Shown here one piece after another: positions 1 to 7,330 of a stretch of 18,381 nt of DNA. Made by a program: the position numbers and the translations under genes. Within the stretch, counting starts at the first letter, position 1, and each line of letters begins with the position of its first letter. The stretch covers positions 1-18,381 of the forward strand of contig CAMOZS010000013.1 of assembly GCA_946631075.1 (NCBI GenBank), written 5' to 3'. Origin of the DNA: an uncultured Bacillota bacterium (GTDB lineage Bacteria > Bacillota > Clostridia > Peptostreptococcales > Anaerovoracaceae). The notes beneath the pieces were generated by a model. That model ran no database searches. It had not been told where the DNA came from and worked only from the letters and a program-made list of their open reading frames with translations.

Positions 1-3
1 CTG

Positions 4-9
4 CTCCTT
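4..9 (-). promoter_or_regulatory. Ribosome binding site of a gene just beyond the left edge
   Basis: The minus strand reads AAGGAG shortly after the rubredoxin stop codon. With normal spacing its start codon would fall at or just outside the edge of the window. This suggests that rubredoxin is followed by another gene in the same transcript. What that gene is cannot be seen. Confidence 0.5.
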
Positions 10-21
10 AACGCAATTAAC

Positions 22-198
22 TTACTCTTCCTTGACCCCTACCGGCTCGAAGTATTCTTTACCGACACCGCATTCCGGGCAGATCCAGTTCTCCGGAAGA
101 TCCTCAAACGGGACACCGGGCGCTACGCCGCCTTCGCGGTCACCCTTCTGGGGGTTGTAAACATAGTCACAAGCCTTGCAGCAATATTTCTGTGCCAT
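22..198 (-). CDS. Rubredoxin
   Basis: A 58-residue one-electron carrier of the cytoplasm that binds a single iron through four cysteines. The two CxxC knuckles are visible as Cys7-Cys10 (CKAC, followed by DYVYNP) and Cys40-Cys43 (CPEC, followed by GVGK). Between them lies the typical PGVPFEDLPENW stretch, and the length is normal for the family. An extra cysteine, Cys6, sits directly before the first ligand, where a hydrophobic residue is more usual. The ATG at 198 is chosen because AGGAGG lies six bases upstream. A longer frame runs 18 codons further upstream, but it would include the ribosome binding site and gives no rubredoxin-like sequence. The gene has its own strong promoter and is unlikely to belong to the kinase-peptidase unit upstream. 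In anaerobes rubredoxins commonly serve oxygen or peroxide detoxification; no partner is visible here. Confidence 0.97.
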   Translation of the reverse strand: MAQKYCCKACDYVYNPQKGDREGGVAPGVPFEDLPENWICPECGVGKEYFEPVGVKEE

Positions 199-250
199 AG
201 TATTCCTCCTGTAGAAATCCTTCATCGATCTTCTGAGATAACTTTTGACC

Positions 251-279
251 ATTGTACCGAATCGTCAGAATATTGTCAA
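251..279 (-). promoter_or_regulatory. Sigma-A type promoter of the rubredoxin gene
   Basis: On the minus strand TTGACA (274-279) and TACAAT (251-256) are separated by exactly 17 bases. This is near consensus for the housekeeping sigma factor. It lies in the 100-base gap between the signal peptidase gene and rubredoxin, so rubredoxin can be transcribed independently. The predicted leader is about 45 bases long. No convincing terminator was seen between the signal peptidase stop and this promoter. Confidence 0.8.
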
Positions 280-298
280 CACTTTTGCCCGCGAAGCT

Positions 299-817
299 CT
301 ACTTCACCGGGCCGATCTCATCGAAGGGGAACAATCTGACGGCCGCCTTGCCGACCACGTCATCGCAGTCGACGAATCCCACGTCCTCGCTGCGGCTGTC
401 GGCGCTGACGCTGCGGTGGTCGCCCATGACGAAGAGGGAATCCTCCGGCACGACCCAGGTCTTCTGATCCTCAGGATCGTATTCCTCCAGGTCCGGGTCT
501 GTGTAGGGCTCCTCCAGCTTTTGCCCGTTGCGGTAAACGTCATGGGCATCGATGCGGATCTCATCTCCTTCGGTGCCGATCACCCTCTTGATCAGCAGTT
601 CTCCGCCGTCGTAGTCGCTGTCCAGGACGATGATGTCCCCGTGCTCCGGTCCGTGTCCGGTGTAGGCCAGCCGGTTCAGGATCAGATAGTTCCCGTCCTG
701 GAGGGTCGGCGTCATGGATGGCCCGCTGACGATGGTCGGTTTGATGACGAACAGAGCGCTGATCAAAATGGCGCATATGATGATTCCTGTAATGATGTCA
801 GATTTGCTGATGTGCAT
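299..817 (-). CDS. lepB: Type I signal peptidase
   Basis: A 172-residue membrane serine protease that removes signal peptides from exported proteins on the outer face of the membrane. One transmembrane segment (about residues 7-26) is followed by the catalytic serine box SGPSMTPT with Ser34. The catalytic lysine is Lys77 in LIKRVIG, and the conserved GDHR...SADSR box lies at 122-132. The single-span architecture and short length fit the Gram-positive form. The ATG at 817 is preferred because AGAGG lies seven bases upstream. A GTG at 841 in the same frame overlaps the end of the kinase gene and has no good ribosome binding site. The gene starts 14 bases after the kinase stop, so the two are probably cotranscribed. 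It may be a dedicated peptidase for proteins of this locus or one of several general ones; the sequence cannot decide. Confidence 0.95.
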   Translation of the reverse strand: MHISKSDIITGIIICAILISALFVIKPTIVSGPSMTPTLQDGNYLILNRLAYTGHGPEHGDIIVLDSDYDGGELLIKRVIGTEGDEIRIDAHDVYRNGQKLEEPYTDPDLEEYDPEDQKTWVVPEDSLFVMGDHRSVSADSRSEDVGFVDCDDVVGKAAVRLFPFDEIGPVK

Positions 818-831
818 TATCTTACCTCTGA

Positions 832-3315
832 TTACTGCCACTCAACAGATTTTTCCTTGAGCTTGGTCCACTCCAGTTCGACCCCGGATGCGTTTGACAG
901 CTTGTTTTCGATCTTCCGGTATTCCTTTTCGGTGATCTGTTCATCGTCATCGTAAAACTCGAATCCGGCCTCGGTTTCGACCGATTCCATGGAATAGTAT
1001 TCTTCAACGTCCGCTTCATAGCCATCGGAGCCGATGCGCAAAACGGTAAAGGATTCATAGGGTCCGCCGTAGTAGGAATCGTAATTACCGTTGATATACT
1101 CCTCATAGTGATCGATGATCCGGCCGTCTCCGCAGATGGTCAGGCCATCCGAATCAGCGATCAAGTGAGGGCTTCCGGTTCCATCCAGGCCGTAGACCGC
1201 CATGCCCCCGTCCTCATTCCAGCGGAGGATCATCTCATCGGTCCCGTTGCCGTCGATATCGTGAAGGGCATAGGAGATCTCGATATCGCCGTAATCGATC
1301 TCGTTGATCTCACATAGTTTTCCCGCGAAATGTGCGCTGATGTGAGGATAGTCCTCACTTCCGGCTGCTGTCATCATCATATTCACATCATCGGACTCTT
1401 CATTTTCAATGAACTGGTAGTATTCGTTTATGACCTCCTGATAGTTTCCCATGGTTTGGGAAGTTTCGTTTCCAAGCCGGGTCAGGACCTCGTCGTAGCT
1501 GTAATTGACATTAGCCGCATCCCCGGTATCGGGAAGGACCAGTCCGTCGGTATCCTCCGCCTCGTCCCACTCACCGGGCTCCATCAGGACTGCCGTGATC
1601 TCATCGGACATCTCAGCGGCAAGCTGATCGAAGTCTGACTGGTCGATCTCCTCCCGGTCCTGATAGAAGGATCGTGGGTGTTCAGCCTGCGGATCAGCAA
1701 TGAAGAATTCGCCGATGGCCTCATCCTGGGTCAGGACCCCCTGTTCATCCATCGAGTAGGAGACATATCTCAGGCTGTTCCCTTCCCCATACATTTTAGA
1801 GCAGATGATCAGGCCTTCCCCGCCTTCCTGATAGATGACCGTCCGCATCCCTCCCCCTGCCTGGGGATCATAGAAGCCCTCTGCCGAGAGTTCGTCATCG
1901 TCATCCCCCGGGAAGGGTCCCCTGAAGCTGTATTCCGCTTCCTGCGCCTTGCCGTCTCTGTAGGTGAAGATCCGGAGTCTGTTCTCGTCTGCCTGTGAGA
2001 AAAACAGGAGCTCCGGTATCCCGTCACTGTTGATATCACAGAGGGAGGCCGGTTTTTTCACCGAGGCGTAATATACTGATTCATAGGCCCTGATACTGTC
2101 CTCATTGTCCTTCAGGATATCTGCATAGGCCTCCTTCCAACCCTCATTCGCAATGTTGCCTTTTCCGGGACCTCCGAAGAGAGCCATTCCGACCAGCAGG
2201 CCTGCCGCCACAACGGCTGCCGCTGCTCCGGCGATGATCCAGCCTTTCTTCCTCGCGGGCCGTTTTTTCACAGGCTGCGGAGGCCCCATGGGAGACCGGG
2301 TCATTCTCGTCGACCCTTCATCCCCTCCCTGCAAAGGCTGGGCTCCTGCAGCTGAAGACCCGTCGGTACGGACTGACGGCTGATCGGGAATAGCCGGCTG
2401 CCGGTCCATTTCCTCGGTCAGGGCCGACTCCAGAGCCAGCCGGAATTCTTCCGCGGTCTGATACCGGTCCTCCGGCCGGAAGCTGCAGGCTTTGAGAATG
2501 ACTTCTCCGGCCTTACCTGCCCCATTGCAGGGCGGGGCCATGGCAGCTCCGTTCAGCCTCTTCTCGTTGGCTTCTTCCTTGTTATTGTGATAGATGACTT
2601 CTGGGTACGGGGGAAGAAAGGGTCCCCGGTTGTTATTCAGGAACCGGTAGAGAACGACCCCAAGGGAATAGATATCCACTGTATGATCGTAAGGCAGTCC
2701 CTTGACCACCTCCGGCGCCATATAGGAGAAGGTCCCCTTCTTTGACATGCCGGCCGTGCTCTTTTCCATCTGGCGGGCTATGCCGAAATCGCCCAGCTTG
2801 TAGAAACCCTGGGCCGACCGGAAAATATTCTCCGGCTTGATATCCCGGTGGATGATCTGCTCCTTCTCGCAGGTCTCCAGGGCCTTGCAGATGTCGATCC
2901 CCATGCGGATGACATCGCCGGCAGTCACCGGCCGGGTCTGGATGTGACGCAGGAATGGGGTCAGAAGTTCCATCCGGATGCAGATCTGCCATCCGAATTC
3001 TCCGGTCAATTCGTCTACCGAATGATCTTCATAGCTGACGATGTTGCTGTTGCCCCGCAGCCTGGACATGAAGCTGATCTCATCGATGATGGACTCCACC
3101 GAGCTGCGGAAATAAGCCCACACCCGGTCATCGGTCATGACTTCGCTGCGGACGGCGTTTTCTTCAGCCTTGCTCTGAGGGATCCGGATCACCTTGAGCG
3201 CGGATTCGTAGACCCGGCCGTAGTCCTCCCTGTAGATCCTGTATACTTTTCCGAAAGAGCCTTCACCGATCAGCTCCCCGACGGTCCAGCCTTTCCATAT
3301 CATGCCCCGATTCAT
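832..3315 (-). CDS. Membrane Ser/Thr protein kinase with EF-hand-like extracytoplasmic region (kinase 1)
   Basis: An 827-residue Hanks-type kinase. The cytoplasmic catalytic domain (about 10-300) has a glycine loop GEGSFG (17-22), Lys41, the C-helix Glu79, HRDIKPEN (156-163), DFG (176-178) and APE (200-202), so it should be active. A polar linker (300-355) leads to one transmembrane helix (359-380), and the remaining roughly 445 residues should lie outside the cell. That part carries two calcium-loop-like motifs: DINSDGIPE (427-435) and DIDGNGTDE (686-694). Both resemble FG-GAP/VCBS or EF-hand loops. There are no PASTA repeats, so it is not a standard PrkC. The ATG at 3315 has AAGGA eight bases upstream; a second ATG at 3303 is possible. 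It is paralogous to the kinase at 10623-12758 in the catalytic domain but has an unrelated outer region. The signal peptidase gene follows after 14 bases. The ligand and substrates are unknown. Confidence 0.93.
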   Translation of the reverse strand: MNRGMIWKGWTVGELIGEGSFGKVYRIYREDYGRVYESALKVIRIPQSKAEENAVRSEVMTDDRVWAYFRSSVESIIDEISFMSRLRGNSNIVSYEDHSVDELTGEFGWQICIRMELLTPFLRHIQTRPVTAGDVIRMGIDICKALETCEKEQIIHRDIKPENIFRSAQGFYKLGDFGIARQMEKSTAGMSKKGTFSYMAPEVVKGLPYDHTVDIYSLGVVLYRFLNNNRGPFLPPYPEVIYHNNKEEANEKRLNGAAMAPPCNGAGKAGEVILKACSFRPEDRYQTAEEFRLALESALTEEMDRQPAIPDQPSVRTDGSSAAGAQPLQGGDEGSTRMTRSPMGPPQPVKKRPARKKGWIIAGAAAAVVAAGLLVGMALFGGPGKGNIANEGWKEAYADILKDNEDSIRAYESVYYASVKKPASLCDINSDGIPELLFFSQADENRLRIFTYRDGKAQEAEYSFRGPFPGDDDDELSAEGFYDPQAGGGMRTVIYQEGGEGLIICSKMYGEGNSLRYVSYSMDEQGVLTQDEAIGEFFIADPQAEHPRSFYQDREEIDQSDFDQLAAEMSDEITAVLMEPGEWDEAEDTDGLVLPDTGDAANVNYSYDEVLTRLGNETSQTMGNYQEVINEYYQFIENEESDDVNMMMTAAGSEDYPHISAHFAGKLCEINEIDYGDIEISYALHDIDGNGTDEMILRWNEDGGMAVYGLDGTGSPHLIADSDGLTICGDGRIIDHYEEYINGNYDSYYGGPYESFTVLRIGSDGYEADVEEYYSMESVETEAGFEFYDDDEQITEKEYRKIENKLSNASGVELEWTKLKEKSVEWQ

Positions 3316-3355
3316 CTTCGTCTTCCTTCTTCCGGCAGCAACAGCTTCCGGTTAC

Positions 3356-3384
3356 AGTATACCCCATTCCGCAGCCCTGCACAA
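3356..3384 (-). promoter_or_regulatory. Promoter of the kinase 1 - signal peptidase unit
   Basis: On the minus strand TTGTGC (3379-3384) and TATACT (3356-3361) are 17 bases apart, a plausible sigma-A promoter in the 177-base divergent gap. An imperfectly placed 7-base inverted repeat, CATTCCG (3365-3371) and CGGAATG (3401-3407), overlaps it and could be an operator, but it is short. The -10 hexamer and spacing match those of the other kinase promoter. Confidence 0.6.
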
Positions 3385-3476
3385 CGAGCACAGTCTTTCC
3401 CGGAATGCAGACTGACATTTAGTTTCTATCTGCTTCTTATACACCGGAGGATTTGTTTTATTACACTTTCTTTTTC

Positions 3477-3485
3477 TGGTACAAT
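3477..3485 (+). promoter_or_regulatory. Possible extended -10 element upstream of the amidase gene
   Basis: TGGTACAAT fits an extended -10 box (TGnTAnAAT). No good -35 box lies at 17 bases; TTGTTT at 3453 is 21 bases away. Transcription from here would begin at about 3492, one base before the ATG, and give a nearly leaderless message. The match may be chance, with the real promoter further upstream; CTGACA at 3412 with CTTATA at 3436 is a weak alternative. Confidence 0.35.
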
Positions 3486-3492
3486 AGGAAGC

Positions 3493-4272
3493 ATGAGAGA
3501 GATACTATCAAGACCTGTTATTCTGATCATCATCGCGGCGGTCTGCGTCATCGGCACCGGACTGGCCATGGTCGTCTTCCTCCACGAGCCTTCGGAGCCC
3601 GACTCCCAGGCCCAGACGGAAGCAACAAGGGCTTCATCCTCTGTCCCCGAAGAGACGACTGCCGCCAAAGAGACCACCGCCCCCAGCGAGGCTGCCGGCG
3701 CAGAAAAAACCGGCTTCTCCGTCTACATCGAGACCGGACACGGGATCGAAGACAACGGGAACTGGGACGCCGGCGCGGTGTGGTCCGACGGCTCCCAGAC
3801 CTATGAGGAAGCACGCCTCATGATCCCCATCGCTAAGGCCATGGCCAAATACCTGCGGCTCTCCGGCGTGGAGGTCTATACGGACGCCGATGATGACAAC
3901 AATATGAATCTTGCCTATACCCTTGACTTTCTGGACTCCCATCCTGAGATCGACGCCTTCGTGAACATCCACTGCGACTGGGAGGAGGCCGGCTCAGGCA
4001 CCATGCCCCTCTACCGCACTGAAGAGCAGAAGGCTCTCGCCGAGGCGCTGAACCAGGGCGTCCACGAATACATCGACATCCCCGACCGGGGCCTGGTCTA
4101 CCGGGACGACCTGGATACGACCACCAGCGAGAAGGCCCACTGCCCGGCAGTCATATTCGAGACCGGATCCATCAGCGCAGACAACAAAACCCTTACCACG
4201 CAGTACGAAGACTACGGTAAGGGTCTGGCTGCCGGCATGTGCCGCTATCTGGGGATCCCGACCGGATTCTGA
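3493..4272 (+). CDS. Membrane-anchored N-acetylmuramoyl-L-alanine amidase (Amidase_3 family)
   Basis: A 259-residue zinc enzyme that should cut the bond between N-acetylmuramic acid and L-alanine in peptidoglycan, outside the membrane. An N-terminal signal anchor (about 9-30) is followed by a low-complexity Glu/Thr/Ala linker (31-72) and the catalytic domain (75-259). The zinc ligands are recognisable as His83 (ETGHG), Glu105 (TYEEA) and His150 (NIHCD), and the catalytic glutamate as Glu223 (IFETG). The start at 3493 is chosen because the membrane anchor begins there. The same frame is open far upstream, but that part is antisense to the kinase gene. The ribosome binding site is poor (AGGA three bases before the ATG). 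It is the only plus-strand gene and is divergent from kinase 1. It ends 11 bases from the convergent zinc-ribbon gene. A cell-wall remodelling role fits the wall-related neighbours. Confidence 0.93.
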   Translation: MREILSRPVILIIIAAVCVIGTGLAMVVFLHEPSEPDSQAQTEATRASSSVPEETTAAKETTAPSEAAGAEKTGFSVYIETGHGIEDNGNWDAGAVWSDGSQTYEEARLMIPIAKAMAKYLRLSGVEVYTDADDDNNMNLAYTLDFLDSHPEIDAFVNIHCDWEEAGSGTMPLYRTEEQKALAEALNQGVHEYIDIPDRGLVYRDDLDTTTSEKAHCPAVIFETGSISADNKTLTTQYEDYGKGLAAGMCRYLGIPTGF

Positions 4273-4283
4273 GAACACCCCGC

Positions 4284-5111
4284 CTATTTATATTGGGTCA
4301 GCAGCTTGACGTTTGCTTTTTCGTAATCGTTGAAGTTGGCCGCAGCTTCTTTATCGCCATAGCCCAGGTTATAATACCCATCCAGATTTTCATAGTAGTT
4401 CCGGTAAAGAGGAGTTTTGAATTCTCTTCCGTTCCGGGCGTAGATATCGTTGATCGCCTTCTGCAGCTGATCTTCATTCAGATACATGACTTCGCTGTCG
4501 CTCAGATAGCGCACGCTGCTGTCCGGGAAGAACTCCGGCGCGTAGGGATCGTACAGTTCTTCTTCCGTGATGTATACTTCTGCAAGGCTTGAAGCCCCAT
4601 TCTGATAATTCGGCTGCCCCAGGCCGGGATCCTCATATCCCGGATCCTGGTATCCCTCGTCACCGTAGCTCCGGTCCTGGACGTTCGAATCATCGGCCGC
4701 GGCCTCCGTAGTCTCTTCTACAGTTTCCTCCGTGGTCTGCGCCTCAGTCTCTTCTTTCTCATCGTCAGCCGCTTTCATCAGGTATATGGTCCCGAAGACC
4801 AGGATCAGGACGGCAAGGCCCACGCCTACTCCGATCAGGATCCATTTCAATGTGTCATTGCGTCCGCCGGAGCCGCCCCTGAGTTCTTCCTCCTGGCCAG
4901 AGTCCCACTGATCATAGGGATCCCACTGGTCCGGCTCCTGCCAGGGCTGCTGGCGCGGGGGCTGCTGCCACTGCTGTCCGCCCTGCTGCTGTCCGCCTCC
5001 GCTCCTTGCCGGGACCGGGGCTCCGCAGTTTTCGCAAAACCTGGTCCCCGGGGCGAGCGGTGCTCCGCAGCTGGGGCAAAGGCTGATATTTGCTATCGTT
5101 CTATCATCCAT
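4284..5111 (-). CDS. Zinc-ribbon membrane protein with C-terminal YARHG domain
   Basis: A 275-residue protein in four parts. An N-terminal zinc ribbon has CPSC (Cys12, Cys15) and CENC (Cys26, Cys29). A Gln/Trp/Pro-rich linker follows (40-75). One transmembrane helix (about 88-112) and an acidic Glu/Thr linker lead to an outer domain with the YARHG signature (about 200-252, YARNG at 224-228). The family is typical of Clostridia; its molecular role is unknown, and the outer domain is thought to bind something at the cell surface. The ATG at 5111 lies five bases after the preceding stop. A GTG at 5120 would overlap that stop with no room for a ribosome binding site. This is the last gene of operon B; no terminator hairpin was seen before the convergent amidase. 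The zinc ribbon should be cytoplasmic and the YARHG domain outside. Confidence 0.85.
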   Translation of the reverse strand: MDDRTIANISLCPSCGAPLAPGTRFCENCGAPVPARSGGGQQQGGQQWQQPPRQQPWQEPDQWDPYDQWDSGQEEELRGGSGGRNDTLKWILIGVGVGLAVLILVFGTIYLMKAADDEKEETEAQTTEETVEETTEAAADDSNVQDRSYGDEGYQDPGYEDPGLGQPNYQNGASSLAEVYITEEELYDPYAPEFFPDSSVRYLSDSEVMYLNEDQLQKAINDIYARNGREFKTPLYRNYYENLDGYYNLGYGDKEAAANFNDYEKANVKLLTQYK

Positions 5112-5116
5112 TTTCG

Positions 5117-6061
5117 TCACTCTTTCTGATTCTTAAACATGGACCAGTAGTACTCTCCGTCCACTTCCTTATACTGCATCTTCGCTGTGCAGGTGAAGGG
5201 AGGCTGCTCCTCCCCCATGATGTTCTCGTAGACCGTATAGACGACATCGTAATACTGGCCGTCCCACTCCAGGCTGTCGATGGAGATATCGTATTCCGTT
5301 TCCCAGCCCAGGCCTCCGGTGATATAGTAATATTTCCCGTCCTCAAGATAGAACCTGGGAAGGGGTCCGTACGGGCCTTCTTCGGTCTGGGTCCCGGCAA
5401 GCTCGACCGCAGCGTCGATCTCCTCCTGAGAATAGTTGAAGATGTTTCTCATGATCCAGTCGACCTTGTCCGCGTCGTAGGCGTAAAAGGACAGGGTGCC
5501 GGCGCTCTCCGCCCAGCCCCGGGGATCCATCTCCCCGCTCCAGTTCATGTCCGGATGGGCTTCTCCCGGATAGACATCGTAATTGACGCAGGGCACGTTC
5601 CACATGACGCTCATCATCATCTTCTCTGTATCGGTCCTCATGCAGTCAAAATAGTAGTCTGGTCCCTCTCCGACCGCGCCGTTCAGGCCTTCTCCGTAAG
5701 GGATGAACCAGCGGTAGAATTCCTTCAGGGCCTCTTCATCCGGCTCAACAACCGGCTGGGTCTGCTCCTGAACGGACTCTCCTTCGCTGTCCTGCCCGGC
5801 GGCCGGCGGCGTCCCTTCATCTCCACCTCCTCCGTCCGGGGAAAAGAGCGTGTATGCCAGAAATCCCGCCATCCCGGCCAGCACAGCGACTGCCGCGATC
5901 AGGATGACCTTTTGCCGGGCTGTCATCCCGGTCCTCACGACCTCTGGCCTGGAAGGTCTCTCCTTACTGTTCGGGGGCTGCAAAGGGTCCAGCTGCCATC
6001 CGCAGCGGGGGCAGTACTTAGCCTTGTCCGATATTTTCGCTCCGCAGTGATCACAGTACAT
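5117..6061 (-). CDS. Zinc-ribbon membrane protein of unknown function
   Basis: A 314-residue protein with an N-terminal zinc ribbon, CDHC (Cys3, Cys6) and CPRC (Cys17, Cys20). A basic stretch precedes one transmembrane helix (about 51-72), followed by a Gly/Glu-rich linker. The outer domain of about 210 residues is rich in aromatic and acidic residues, and I do not recognise it. The ATG at 6061 follows AAAGGCGG. The gene starts 16 bases after the acyltransferase stop and ends five bases before the next zinc-ribbon gene, with which it shares the same plan (ribbon, linker, helix, outer domain). The outer parts of the two differ. Such proteins are common in Clostridia near envelope genes. A membrane scaffold or sensor role is possible but unproven. 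Confidence 0.82.
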   Translation of the reverse strand: MYCDHCGAKISDKAKYCPRCGWQLDPLQPPNSKERPSRPEVVRTGMTARQKVILIAAVAVLAGMAGFLAYTLFSPDGGGGDEGTPPAAGQDSEGESVQEQTQPVVEPDEEALKEFYRWFIPYGEGLNGAVGEGPDYYFDCMRTDTEKMMMSVMWNVPCVNYDVYPGEAHPDMNWSGEMDPRGWAESAGTLSFYAYDADKVDWIMRNIFNYSQEEIDAAVELAGTQTEEGPYGPLPRFYLEDGKYYYITGGLGWETEYDISIDSLEWDGQYYDVVYTVYENIMGEEQPPFTCTAKMQYKEVDGEYYWSMFKNQKE

Positions 6062-6077
6062 CCTAACCGCCTTTCTC

Positions 6078-7145
6078 CTACAGGACCCACCGGATCCCAG
6101 GGATCTTCCTGAGGACCCATGTGACCGCGAAGGAAACCACCAGGATCCCGAACACGATCAGAGCCAGCATCGCACCGCTTCCTGCCCCGAAAGGATCAAA
6201 GCCCATATAGCGGAACAGGATCCGGATGAAGGCCATATGGATCAGGTATATCCCGAAGGAACACCCGTCAAAGACCTGCAGGATCCGGGAACATGCCGCC
6301 GGGCAGGTCCAGCCTTTGCATAAGAGGGCGAAGGCGCCCAGAGTCTGGACGATGACCACCGGCGAAGCGTATCCGAACAGCTCTGCCGGCACATTGACCG
6401 ACAGGCCGTATTTGGCGTAATCCAGGATCAGGATGCAGGCCGTCCCTGCGGCCAGCATGAGCAGGCCGGTCCGGGCGCTGATGGCAAGCCGCCGGGTGTA
6501 GATCATGTGCCCCGCGAACAGATAGAGGGGGTAGATGATCGACTCGCTGATATAGAATCCGATGTGGAGGCCGAAGCCTTCGATGGTCGGTATGACCGAA
6601 ACGAAGAGCAGGTAGGCTCCGAGAAGATATACCAGCTCCCGGTCGCTGCAATGCTCCGTCAGCTTGCGGTAAAACGGCAGCAGGACATAGATACCGATCA
6701 GAAGATACAGGTACCACAGGTGTCCCCAGCAGCGGGCCGTGATCAGCTCCGTGAAGAACTGCAGAAGCCCGGTCAGAGTGAAGGGCTCCCCGTCCATCGC
6801 CATGTCGAAGATCCGGAAGATCAGGCAGCAGGCGACCAGGGCGATCAGGATCCGCAGCACATATCTGCCGTAGAGCTTTCGCAGGGTCAGGGTCTTTGCC
6901 GGGTCCAGCTGCAGGACGCCGGTGACCATGACGAAGAAAGGCACTGCCCACATCATGTTGTTTTCGACCATGCGGCAGGCCAGATTCTCTCCCGCTGAGA
7001 TGGATCCCGCGAAATATTCATTAGCCGCGAAGACCGTATGCAGTATGACGATGCCTACGCATGCCAGGGACCGCATGGCGGACAGCTGTATGACTCTCTC
7101 AGTAGAGGAGATCTTCGGAGTCTTCAATGCATCCATCGGAGTCAT
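6078..7145 (-). CDS. Acyltransferase-3 family membrane protein
   Basis: A 355-residue integral membrane protein with about ten hydrophobic segments across its length. The N-terminus (RVIQLSAMRSLACVGIVILH) matches the start of acyltransferase-3 proteins, with Arg25 and His36 at the positions of the conserved Arg and His. The family moves acetyl or other acyl groups from the cytoplasm onto surface sugars or other envelope molecules. The ATG at 7145 has AGGA about 11 bases upstream; ATGs at 7163 and 7136 are also in frame. The start cannot lie downstream of 7099, because the conserved N-terminal block would be lost, so the gene truly overlaps the end of the small lipoprotein gene by about 47 bases. 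Its place in an operon with a transglutaminase and surface-anchored proteins suggests that it modifies an envelope polymer. The substrate cannot be read from sequence. Confidence 0.88.
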   Translation of the reverse strand: MTPMDALKTPKISSTERVIQLSAMRSLACVGIVILHTVFAANEYFAGSISAGENLACRMVENNMMWAVPFFVMVTGVLQLDPAKTLTLRKLYGRYVLRILIALVACCLIFRIFDMAMDGEPFTLTGLLQFFTELITARCWGHLWYLYLLIGIYVLLPFYRKLTEHCSDRELVYLLGAYLLFVSVIPTIEGFGLHIGFYISESIIYPLYLFAGHMIYTRRLAISARTGLLMLAAGTACILILDYAKYGLSVNVPAELFGYASPVVIVQTLGAFALLCKGWTCPAACSRILQVFDGCSFGIYLIHMAFIRILFRYMGFDPFGAGSGAMLALIVFGILVVSFAVTWVLRKIPGIRWVL

Positions 7146-7314
7146 CGTTTTCCATTTCCTCATCGGTCATGGGATCGGCAGCTTCCACGGTTTCTTCCGT
7201 CGCCTGATCCTGATCCGCGTCCGTTGCCGGCTCGCTTCCTCCGCAGGCGGTCATGGCTGCCATGGATCCAAGCATCATTACCGACATCAGCGCGCATAAC
7301 AGTTTCTTCTTCAT
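7099..7314 (-). CDS. Small acidic lipoprotein
   Basis: A 71-residue predicted lipoprotein. A lysine-rich n-region (MKKK) and a hydrophobic core end in MTAC, with Cys24 as the lipidated residue. The mature part is about 48 residues, almost entirely Asp, Glu, Thr and Ala, with no recognisable fold. A strong purine-rich ribosome binding site (GGAGAAGGAGAG) lies directly upstream and supports translation. It starts 16 bases after the transglutaminase stop. Its 3' end overlaps the acyltransferase gene in another frame. It could be a true small lipoprotein tethered to the outer membrane leaflet, or the remnant of a longer lipoprotein that lost its domain. The function is unknown. Confidence 0.7.
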   Translation of the reverse strand: MKKKLLCALMSVMMLGSMAAMTACGGSEPATDADQDQATEETVEAADPMTDEEMENDDSDGCIEDSEDLLY

Positions 7315-7330
7315 CTTTCTCTCCTTCTCC

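Noticed and set aside
199..252. An 18-codon longer rubredoxin start
   Set aside because: It would translate through the AGGAGG ribosome binding site and would start inside the promoter's -10 region, so no transcript could carry it.
281..310. A terminator after the signal peptidase gene
   Set aside because: Only a four-base stem (GAAG/CTTC) with no T-run is present, which is too weak to call.
2848..3492. A 215-codon N-terminal extension of the amidase
   Set aside because: It runs antisense through the start of kinase 1 and both promoters. The signal anchor begins at the ATG at 3493.
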